Notes under the pieces: model-generated
The model's database searches: none
Seen by the model: only the letters and a program-made list of their open reading frames with translations
Told to the model about the DNA's origin: nothing
Origin: Acanthaster planci
Lineage: Eukaryota; Echinodermata; Asteroidea; Valvatida; Acanthasteridae
DNA length: 64,000 nt
Assembly: GCF_001949145.1 (NCBI RefSeq)
Contig: NW_019091362.1
Location: 934,491-998,490, forward strand
Direction: 5' to 3'
Position numbers and translations under genes: made by a program
Part shown: positions 51,833 through 64,000 of the stretch, piece by piece
Numbering within the stretch: the first letter of the stretch is position 1
Layout: each line of letters starts with the position of its first letter

Positions 51833-53552
51833 AACTATGTTAAAATGGGAAAAGAAAATGATACATGATAATGATAAATGAATCGCACGTACAGGTTGTG
51901 GTATGCCGTACATCGTGCTTTTTATTTTAGAGAGGACATGAATTCGGCTAAAATCATAACTTCACAGAACACTAAACTGAAAAAAATTATGTGCGTCTTA
52001 AAAACCCTACAGATTGGAAAACGAAAACCGAGAAGTAGGCAGTCTGCAAATAAAAAGAAAATGATACAGTGTATATGTTAAGTGCAAAATTTAATCAATC
52101 AATCATACATTTTCGTTCATTTCCGTGACATGACATGTAGCCTAATGCAATGACATCATAGGTAGCAAAATCGTAGTCCAGAAAAATTAAACAAACCAAC
52201 CTTATGTGATTAGGCCCCGTCACAATACGAATTGTGGTATTTTACATTCACGCAGAAATGTTTGAAATAAAAACATACCAATCTCAAGCCTCTTGAAAGA
52301 ATAGCAACACCTTGCAATTTATCTAATAAATGAACGAAACGAGAACAGTCTTCACTTAGTGCAACGAGTGCGTGTGGAAGCGCTTCGATGGAAAAAAGAA
52401 TAGACGAAAAATTCTCACACACGCAAACAACGGTGCGCCCTCGCAGGTAGCGTAAAATAAAGAGGCAGATGCGCGTATGAGGAAAAAATCATAGCGTAAA
52501 CGCCGGACCGTGGGTGCTGAAAATCATTTTTAACTGTAGGTTCTATATTTCTTTGCTCCAGTATTTGTGCACTAGCCTTTGATTCTCTCTTCAATTTCGA
52601 CTTTTTTGAACTTGTGTAGTGTGCTACAGATTATCAGAGTAAAAACTATCCATCGTCCATGTCATCCGATCAATTTCTTAATAAAGTGAAGGCAACGGTG
52701 TACAAAAAATCTGCCATAATAATGATGCACAGCCTGTTGATATTTTTGGGTATAATAATAATGACAGTCAAGTGATATTATTTCCGAGAATAGTAGATCA
52801 AACATACAGTTAATTTCCTGTATAGGGCCATTTTAGGCCCAGTTTTATTTTAGGCTTATAGTTTTAACTTCAACGGAATTTTCCAAACAATGGGGAGTTT
52901 CCATAGAGCTATATTGATTTATTTATATATTGCTTTGCGGGATATTACGATTGCGTAACATCAACTACTAAGCTATATCTTCATCTTACTTAATCGGTGC
53001 ATTATATCTAAAAGCGGTTTCGATGTCAGACGGAGACGAAACCCGATCGAGGAGACGCTTGCCAAAATCGACAAAATTAATGAGCTGGCCAAGATTTTGA
53101 GACACTGCAACTCAAGAGGGCGCTATGTATGATGAATATCGTATAAATTTGCATGCTAATGTACTGTATCCGCCACTAGTAGTACAGTATATTCCAGCAC
53201 AGTGAGGTGAAGCAGTGTGACTGGCGACTAGCTGCTCTGTGGCCGTTTTTGAGCAACTTATTTCCTCTTTCCCATTTGATTAAGGGTTTTACCAAATACC
53301 CAAAATGTCAGTAGACCCTCTAAGAGAATACTGATATACATTTTGAGTGTATTTCAAAACTCGAATGGGAAAACTCCATCGTGGTCTGTGATCCATCTGC
53401 ACCTCTGTTTGACAGTGCACGAAAATGGCCGTGTACATGTACAGCTGACAGACAGCTAGCCATTTCCTTGTAATTTCCCCCATAAATAACTGGTCTGAGA
53501 AGCGAACTGCGGAGTCCCTCTTGTTCTAAAGACCCTGTTGAGGTTATCGAGG
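51833..53552. other. intergenic, likely promoters of two divergent genes
   Basis: No exon is recognised. The region separates the minus-strand candidate gene from the plus-strand NABP gene, so it probably holds both promoters. No TATA box or CpG-dense island is obvious. Confidence 0.4.
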
Positions 53553-55571
<2,019 letters not shown>

Positions 55572-57060
55572 CGATAGGTTCATCGTGGAAAAATAGCAGG
55601 TGGTTTAGCATGAACAAGTACATGCATTTTGTTGAGAGATGGAATGAAATGACCAATTTCTTTTGTGGCTGAAATCAATATTCTAACGTAGCTTTGTGAG
55701 ATCATTAATAGAAGGAGAAATAAAGTTAAAATGTAGGAAATGGGAAAGTGTCCTGAAGGAATGAGCGTGAACTGATAAACGTTGTCAAAGTTGGCCCTTC
55801 AGTATAGGAAATCATGATATTGTGATGAATTACAGTAATTACATTAATTAGAGGACTCGTATTATTCTTTCTTATTCCTAGTTTATGATTCGTATATTTG
55901 TTGAATATACAATATTTACTTGTGCACCAGCCTCATTTGAACTCGATGTGTGGACTAGAATGATCATCTGTTGAAAATGAAAAAACTGCTGATTTTGTTT
56001 GCTACCAAATCAAATCTACAAAAGCAATCTTGCTGTTTGCAGTGTATTGTTTAAAGTCTAAAATGGCTTTGAGTGGAAATGAATTTCAATGCGAATATAC
56101 GCTTCAAGCTAAAAACAGTGTAGCTTTATTTGAAAATTCTTTGTTTTTGAGATTAACTGGTACCCTGTTGATATGATATGTATGCCTATGACAGCCAGTG
56201 AACTGGCCTGTTGTTTGAATATTGCATAGACAACTTCCTTGTACATGTAACAGTTCGAGATTTCCACCCTAAACCCATGTATGTGCACAAATACACATGC
56301 CCCACAGATTTGCTCTGAGCATGTGCATGTTTTAGTGGTTTTCATATTTGTTAATATTTGTACATACATGTACATGCCAGGGATTTCATGGAAAATAAAT
56401 GTATAATGTTGGTCATTCATCGTATGACAACCACTTTTTGCAGAGATGTTTGAATTTGGGGTGAAATAAAATAAAAACAAACAAACTGCTGCCTGGGTAA
56501 TTATTTATGAAATGGACAAATTTCCTTTTGGGTGTGTGTGCGTGTGTGGTATATATTGGCTATAGATTACTTTTTAAAATACCAAAAATATGTTAGGAAT
56601 TTGGAATGCATGTTCACAGCATAATTGAACTCTGCATTGAAACTACAATAAATGTAAATTTCTGTCTGCCTTTTAGACATGTATAGGCATATAAAGGTTG
56701 AAAAGAATGTACGATTTATGTATGGTGAAATTTTCCGTTTCATCTCCCAAATAAGAGTCTCTCTTCTGAAATAGTTTATATGGGCAATTTCCAACAGGCC
56801 CATTCTAAAGCGCTCGCCGTTTACGTACCAGGAGGAACAAAGTCTGGCATTACCGCTTGAATGCTAAAGCATGCATTAGCCGTCGCATTTATAAGAAACA
56901 TCGAAATGTGAACTTGTTCCCTGTTCGCAGTAAGACATTTTCTTAAAAACAGTTGCTTGGCACCAGCCTAGGTATATTCTCGCGCCATGCGCCAGCATGC
57001 GTCAGTGACGTGCCAGCTCTCTTCCGAGATCAGAACTTCTGATCGTTGTTTTCCGACAAC
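55572..57060. other. NABP 3' UTR and intergenic DNA
   Basis: AATAAA poly(A) signals at 55,719–55,724 and 56,394–56,399 follow the NABP stop codon. The rest of the interval should hold the ZC3H15 promoter and 5' UTR. No other gene is recognised. Confidence 0.5.
55719..55724 (+). promoter_or_regulatory. poly(A) signal, candidate for NABP
   Basis: The canonical AATAAA lies about 150 bases after the NABP stop codon. Confidence 0.5.
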
Positions 57061-60000
57061 ATGCCTCCCAAAAAACAGCAACAACCAAGCAAGAAAACGG
57101 TAGAAAAGAAAAAAGACAAGATAATAGAGGTGAGGAATTGTTACGTTACATGTTTTCATGAAATGATGAATCGAAATACCAATTTTTTGTTACAAGTATA
57201 GCCACTTTTTTGGTGGCAGGTCGATGATGTCACCCAAATTATTAGTTACAGACAGTGTATGACGTGTGCAGTGTCATGAAGGTATTTTTGATGGGTACAC
57301 ACGTGTTGCACAATCTGTTGGCAGTGGAGTGGTTCATGCGTGAACCAGTTCAGAATTCAGATCAGGAAAACAATGTCTGTGGAATTGTGAAGTAAAGAAT
57401 CAAGTCAGATGATTCTAAATCAGCAGACATGGCAGATCAGTGCGGAAAATGTTTGTGTTTCTGAAGCTTTAGTAAAGCACATAATATTAATAATTATAGT
57501 AATAATTTATAAAGCGCAAGTTTCATATAGATATGTTCAAATGCACTGTACAATGAAGACATTAAGCGTTGAACAATGAATACATTTAAACACGGTTGAG
57601 CTGATGGCATACAAGGGCACCTCGGGCAGCTGCCAAACGACCCACATTCACCAACGGGGGAGACAGTAAGAAGCAGTTACAGTTTTTAAAGGTGGGAGGA
57701 AAACCCCAGAGGAATATTCTGGGTAAAACCCACGGAGTCAGGTAGGGACTAAAAACCCAATCCACATGTGGACCAGGCCGGGAATCGAACCCGGGACCAC
57801 AGAGGTGGAAGATGAGGAAAGAACTACCTTGGCCAACCTGACAAGGTGCATAATCGATCAGATGATGTGTAAAAACATAAATAAAAACATGGACATGTGT
57901 GCTTGTTTTGATGGAATGACCAGGCTGATGAAGCTATTTGCACATTGCAGTATCAATGGCTACAGCCTTAGAGATACAGGCATAGCATGATTTCAACATT
58001 CTAGTTGGCATTACGTATTGCTAATCTATATCAAGTGGAGAAGTTTCAGATATCTGTCTGTGTATGATTCCTCATTAAAATAAAGCATGTGCCACTTTTC
58101 ATGCATGTAAAAATGGACTTGGGTTCGAGTGCGACATCAGTAGAACTCAAATCCTGTGTTTACTGTCCTTAGATTTTTTTTCTTTTCTTTTTGTTCATTT
58201 GGTAGATTCATGCACAAAAATAAAGAGAGTCTGAGATCCATTCATTGCAGACTTACCTGGTTTCTGTTTTCAGCGAGGGAGATCGATGCATCAGTCTGTA
58301 GATGGTTGCAAAGTGCTTTAACTAAAGCTGTTGTGTCATTCCTCTTTTTTGAAAGAGTTCCATATATGGACAACACTGATTTTCCCTTAACCCCTTCGTG
58401 CTGGGACGCAGATAGAGACGCCGTAAAAATTGAGATCCTCAGCCCACTTTTCAGCTATTATTCTCGGCCCACGCTCGAGCGAACACGGTGAAAGAAGGCA
58501 GACCCTGGCTCTTGTATAAATGGTAATTGGTCTTTGTGCGTAGCCCAGAAATGAAAAGACTGAATTTGCATCATAATCACCAGCTTCACAATAGTCCCCA
58601 CTTTGAAAAGAGGCAACAGGAATGTGGAAGCGTGAGTAGAGCCGCATGCCACCGAACAATGAGCCTTTTCACTGTGTAATTCAAAGCGTGCAGAGCACGC
58701 AGGGCCACAAACATAGAATCTGCGGTTTGGCAGGTGGCCTTCGTGGCCAAGCGAGGCTGGAATTCTTGGAGTCGGCTCTCAGGAAGAAATTCCCGTCGTC
58801 AAGGGGTTAAAATACTATACCGCGGAAAGTGATAACATGTCCTCAAAAGTGAAATTTGGCTGAGAAAATTCTGAAGCATTTACTTAGAAAGCATGTTTGT
58901 TTCAGACAAGTCATATAGGATTGTGCACAGGTCATCAAGTGTTGTCTGTAAATGAAACACTTTTCCCTTTTTTCTAATTCACAGTGGCTATTGTTACGGA
59001 AGTTGAGACAGATTTTTGTCTGCTTTCTTGCGCCAGTCGGGTGGATTGGAAACAGGAACCAGACCACTCTACAATGAATGGATTTTGGACTTCATTTCCT
59101 TTAAAAAATCCTCCGGGGATATAAATCTGCCTCCCAACCCACCCCCCCAAAAAGAAAAACATGTATGAAAGTAAACATGCGATCTGATTGAGAAAATAAA
59201 GAAATAAAGGAGGGAAACAAAATTTGGAAATAAAATTCCATGATGAATAGTTTCTATCCAAGCGCATCAGAATTGTTAAATGTTCTTGATATTTTAAGGG
59301 TACCTGGTTCTGACACAGAACAGGTACCCGGTTCCAAAAATACCCATAAACGCACCCCCCTTAACGTTGGATTTACAAATGTTGACCTTAGGTGGGTATT
59401 TGTTTGCAACATTTCTTACTGCATCATGGTTTTTTTAAAACTCTGAGACTCTGCTGTGGAGCAATTTTTTCTATGATGCTCAGCCATGACCGATGGCCAT
59501 TTGAGGGTGATAAGCAAACTTAAGGTCCCCCCAAATTAAATAGTTCTACTTCCTCTGGCCTGACTGGTCCTCTTTTTTCTGCTTTGTATTAATTAAAAAT
59601 CTGCTTAGTATCTTTTCATTCTTCAAACACATCTCTCAACAACCTTCCTACATAAATAAATGTTTTTTCTCGACCAATTGACCCTGATTTTGAAAAGCAT
59701 GTAATGAGAAGCAGAAGTTTGTTCTTTGTCTAACCTGTGTAGATGACATACCGGTAGTTTGAGTCTTTTTGTCAACAATTGTTGTCTGTGGTTACAATAC
59801 AGGAAATGTGCAGGTGTGTGAGTTTGGGTGCGTGTGTGTACATGCCATCGGGCGTGAATATGTTCAATTTGTTGAAGTAAATATTAAGTAATGCACTCAT
59901 CTCAGAAAATTATGTGTACTTTGCAAGGCAGCCTAACCATAGGCTGGACCTTTGTACAGAGAAAATGACAGAATTGTTCTTTTTATTATAGGATAAGACT

Positions 60001-63000
60001 TTCGGTCTGAAGAACAAGAAGGGTGCTAAGACACAGAACTACATCAAGACAGTCACCAACCAGGTCAAATATGGCAATCAGAAAGCCAAGGTAATTGCTT
60101 TAGCGTTCTCTCTACCATCCTTTCAATTCCCTGCTCCAATTCCTCTCGCAGTACCCCTTCTACTAACAAAATCTTGAGAACAATTAAAAGTAGCAATAAA
60201 TAAAACGCGTTTCATGCACACTGGTTGTAGACAACTGCGGTTCATACATTGAACGGTGATCATGACTACTCCAGTTCTGTGACGTTCTGGTTGTTAAAAA
60301 GAGAATACAGGATGAAAGTTGCATGAAAGTGCCAATTTTCAAAGTGCATGTACTTGCATATAGGATGTCCCCTGACGACTTGTTAATAGTGAGAGACATG
60401 ACTGAAGCACTGATATGCGATCATCCCCCGTGGTTTATTGTTGTCACTGATGTGTTAGTAACCAGTCACTGAAAGACGTTGACAATGTCACTGTAGAGTT
60501 CAAATGATCAGACTTTGATGTGGTCGCTGGCCTACACTGTAACTCTTCATGACTGGTCCGGTACATGGTGGATTATCACACCTAATAATTGTGTCTTTGA
60601 AGTGTATTTTGTGCACTTAGCATGTGAACTTTCCACCTGTGGACCTTCAGTGTCTGGTGTTCGACCCACTGCGACCCACTGTACACAGGCCTGTAATGGT
60701 TGTAAGCCTCCAAAGTGAATGTTACCAAAAACCGACTACTGGCTATATATATGTACTTTTTCCACCTTCTATGAGTTGTTTGACTTTGGTTCTGAAAAGT
60801 ACGGGGGGCTTACATAAATGGCGTTTCTGCTACACAGCAGTGTCATTTGAATCATTACAGTGTCTATTTTACAGGGCTCTAAGTCTTGATTTGAAGCTCT
60901 CTCCAGCATCTAACCTCAACACTGACTGTGTTTTCCTTCTGTGGTAGGCTAAAGAGCAGCAAGAACAACTGGACAGAAAGTCCAAGAAGAAACAGGAGCA
61001 AGAGGAAATTAACATGCTCTTCAAGCCTGTCACTGCCCAACAGAAAGTTGCAAAGGGTAGGTTTCTTAATTTGCAGTTGGCAAAGCTTGCTCTCCTGATT
61101 TTTAGTTGCTTTTTTAATGGCAACATCCAAGGATGAGAGTAAAAGGAAAAGAAAGAGGCTATACAAAGGTTTTACGAACAAGAATGCTTGTATTCATGAA
61201 TGAAAGAGAGTTTGATTGAAAAGGATAAAATCAAAATCAAAAGTAAAAACTAAAACCAAAACAGACCAAAACACCCTTCAAAGTAATGCATTTCAATTTT
61301 AGTTATCTTATTTTAAAGCCTGTCCACTCTTGTGTAGAAGTGAATATAAGAAAATGATTTCCCGGCAGATCATCTCCTATTATCCCTTTTGTCGCTGAGC
61401 CACATGAAGTTGGGCAGCCAGTTACTACGGCAAGCAGATTGTTGGATGGTCATGGATTGAATTTAGAGAAACGAGATGGATGAATTTGGATAAATACATT
61501 GACCAAAGGGTTCAAAGTTTGGATCCTCTGTGGAAAATACGGTTTAATCTTTGTCAAAGTTGTAGTGCAAGTCAGTGGTTGAAGACGAAAAATGATTTTG
61601 AGATTTACCCATGACTTCTGTGTAAATCCCAACTCAGCTCTGTAGATGTTGCTGATGATCTTGCATTTTACTTGACAGGTGTGGACCCTAAGTCTGTAGT
61701 GTGTGCGTTCTTCAAGCAGGGAACCTGTACCAAGGGGGACAAGTGCAAATTTTCCCACGACTTGGCCGTAGAGAGGAAGTCGGCCAAGAGGAACTTATAC
61801 GAGGACACCAGGGAGGATGACCTGGCCAACGGTACAGTGAACTGACACTGAAATCTCACTTTAGTTTAGAGCTTGATTACACTTTAGACTCTCTGCAAGT
61901 GTAAAACTTGAATGCTAATAATAGTTGGCTCTTATTCCCAGAACTGCGCACGGTTCTGTTGTTTAGCGGTGAAACCGTTTTGGCAGTCAAAACACGGCTT
62001 ACCGTTGCTTGGGAGACAGCACACAGTTTGTAGTTCACACTCATCACTTTAGACTGGATATGACGCTAGCGCTGTAAAGGCAACAGTGTACTCTATCCAA
62101 TCTACCAGACACAGTTGACATGACAGGGGTTTCATGGATCAGCCTTGGTGATTTATACTTCATATCCTTTGTCGCAGACACAATGGACAATTGGGATGAG
62201 GAGAAGCTGAAGACAGTTGTCGACAAGAAACACCAAGAAGAGAACTCCAAGAAACCCAAAACAGACAAGGTCAGAGTTCAAGTCGAGGTCAAAATCATAA
62301 GCCCGGTATAACTGTAACCACTTCCTGCCGGGGTTCCCGGTACTGGAGACCTGAGGTATATACGCATACCCGGGGGTGCCCGAAATCGGAAAAAGGAGCT
62401 GGGCCTTGTAACAAAAAACCGTACTCAGAGCAAAGGACCGAGCTGCTGGGAATTACCAACATTTTTTCAGTTGTCAATAGCGAAGGTAATCCGTCATTGT
62501 TTTGAAACAGTATACCACCATTTGTGGCATTAAGGGAAAATTGGATTATCACCAGGGACAAAAGTGCTCCAGAGATGAGCGCTACAATACCGCTGCACAC
62601 TAATTTGGCTGCATTTGTAAAGACACCAGCAGCGCACTGAGCCAATTTTGGGAACAAAGGAAATTATGCAACACCACACAATCTGGGCTCTCTTTACAAG
62701 GCGGCAGGCTTGGCTGCAATACTTGAGTATCAATAGATGTTGTCTGTCAGATTAGAGTAGCCACCAGACAGTCATTCATGTGGGTGTAAACGTCTAGTAA
62801 ATGAAGTTGTGAATTTCTGAAGAATTTTGAAGGCGGAAAATTTTGAAAACCCCCGGGGAACTTGTCGTGTAATTCTAATTAAACCCAGCAGCATATGGTT
62901 AACTTGACAATGAACAGTGTTCCCATATAGGCTTTGTTGTGAAGCTTTACTTTTTTATAAATGATGCTCAAGAACTATCACATCCTATTTGGTATTTTTG

Positions 63001-64000
63001 CTGTGTATTTCCTTGCAAGAGGGCTAGACTTGTGCAAGTCCTACAGTTGTTGCCCGTCTTGTTATGGCTTTAATTGCTCAGCTTAATTTACCCTTTGAAC
63101 CACAAAAAATCTCTGGCCATCATTTTTGTGTCCTTGTACATGTACTCTTTATGCACCTGTAAATGTACTGCTCTAATACAGGTGCACCTATGTGGGTTCG
63201 GCCAATCAGATCACAGGAACGGCATAACAACCAATGAAATTCAGGGAGCTGCAAAGGCAATACCTGGTCAAGTAGTGATTGGGCCAGATTCACCTTGCAT
63301 TTAGTGGAGATACTATGAATCTTTTAGTGAAAGAAATCCTTTTTTTTTCTGTAGGTGTGTAAGTATTTCCTTCAGGCCATTGAAGATTGCAAGTACGGTT
63401 GGTTTTGGGTGTGCCCTAATGGGGGCGACAAATGCATGTACAGACACGCCCTCCCTCCAGGCTTTGTCTTGAAGAGTCATAAGAAAAAGCAAGATGAAGA
63501 ACAACCAGAACAACAGATAACAATAGAAGAACTCATCGAAGAAGAGGTACGTAGGAAGTGGATTGTCACATGCTGAGTCTGGAGTGTCTGAGGTCTCAGT
63601 GTAATGTCAAATCGTGCAATTCAATTCAAATCTGGAACAGCAAATCTCAAATGCAGAGACTCTGAATCTCTGAAATCACAGGTCTCAAGTCCACTGTCTT
63701 CATTACCATAGAATAAAACAACCACACTGAAAAATGAGAGATCGGGGCATTAAATGGAGAAAACTTCAACCGACAGAAAGGCTGTCACCTGACAATTCTG
63801 TGGAGGGGATTGAAAGTAGATGTAAATTAAATTATTACTTTTGACGTTCAAATTTTCTTTTTTGTCTTTTTTCCGTTGCTCTAACACAGAGGTCAAAGTT
63901 AGGAGCCCAACAAACGAAGATAACCCTGGAGACGTTCCTCGAGTGGAAGAAGAAGAAAATTGCTGAGAAGAAGGCACTCCTGGAGAGTCAGCTCAATAAG
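57061..64000 (+). CDS. ZC3H15: zinc finger CCCH-type protein 15 (DRG1 partner), 3' end beyond window
   Basis: ZC3H15 (DFRP1) binds and stabilises the translation-linked GTPase DRG1 in the cytoplasm. Seven exons are seen and join in frame: 57061–57129, 59992–60090, 60948–61056, 61679–61831, 62178–62269, 63355–63546 and 63890–64000 (still open). They encode 275 residues; human ZC3H15 has 426, so about 150 remain outside. The start MPPKKQ and a Lys-rich N terminus match the family. Zinc finger 1 is C101-X7-C109-X5-C115-X3-H119 in [21 protein letters not shown]. Finger 2 is C176-X17-C194-X6-C201-X3-H205, including YGWFWVCP and [14 protein letters not shown]. The DRG-binding region follows ([13 protein letters not shown]). 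Intron 1 is enlarged to 2.9 kb by a SINE and a piggyBac-like element. Confidence 0.96.
57484..57842 (-). repeat. SINE family A, copy 2
   Basis: This reverse-strand copy of 26,115–26,399 has the B box read on the plus strand as CCGGGAATCGAACCCGGGAC and the A box as TTGGCCAACCTG. It ends at ATTTATAAAGCGC. It lies in ZC3H15 intron 1 and is longer than copy 1. Confidence 0.75.
58391..58806. mobile_element. piggyBac-like non-autonomous element in ZC3H15 intron 1
   Basis: TTAA at both edges (58,387–58,390 and 58,807–58,810) flanks 416 bp. It starts CCCCTTCGTGCTGGGA and ends TCCCGTCGTCAAGGGG. The ends match as inverted repeats at 11 of 16 positions, including the first six. A TTAA target and CCC-type termini are the hallmark of the piggyBac superfamily. 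There is no transposase frame, so it is a MITE. Confidence 0.7.
60440..60625 (+). repeat. dispersed repeat family D, copy 2
   Basis: It is the counterpart of 39,125–39,300, in ZC3H15 intron 2. Shared blocks include CCAGTCACTGA, TTTGATGTGGTCGCTGGCCTA and CACACCTAATAATT. Confidence 0.55.

Overview
The window is nuclear DNA from a multicellular animal: three conserved protein genes are split by many GT–AG introns, the DNA between them is AT-rich, and dispersed repeats are common. The ACTR3 product is 418 residues, the vertebrate length. A foldback element resembles the TU elements of sea urchins. I therefore favour an invertebrate deuterostome, most likely an echinoderm, but species-level assignment is not possible from this sequence.

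Layout. Bases 1–34,800 hold no gene I can name. They are a repeat-rich region with one probable, incompletely resolved minus-strand gene (5,847–21,505). They also carry tRNA-derived SINEs, a SINE nested in a hairpin element, several MITE-like inverted repeats, and two foldback elements built from short CG-rich repeats (29,888–30,562 and about 31,172–32,304). A canonical tRNA-Leu(AAG) gene lies at 34,846–34,927. The right half carries three plus-strand housekeeping genes: ACTR3 (35,997–46,614, 12 coding exons, complete), an NABP1/NABP2 homologue (SOSS complex subunit B, 53,553–55,571, 6 coding exons, complete) and ZC3H15 (57,061 to beyond 64,000, 7 exons seen). Between ACTR3 and NABP lies a second unidentified minus-strand gene (49,142–51,330; phase-consistent 346-codon model).

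How the genes relate. ACTR3 nucleates branched actin, NABP binds single-stranded DNA in the SOSS repair complex, and ZC3H15 is the partner of the GTPase DRG1. They do not form one pathway. Human ACTR3, NABP1 and ZC3H15 are all on the long arm of chromosome 2, so their proximity here probably preserves an old chromosomal linkage. Introns of ACTR3 and ZC3H15 have been enlarged by mobile elements.

All splice sites were assigned by eye from GT–AG signals, reading-frame continuity and recalled human proteins. The three named genes are secure; the two unidentified genes are hypotheses with testable exon coordinates. I found no CRISPR array, bacterial operon or toxin system.
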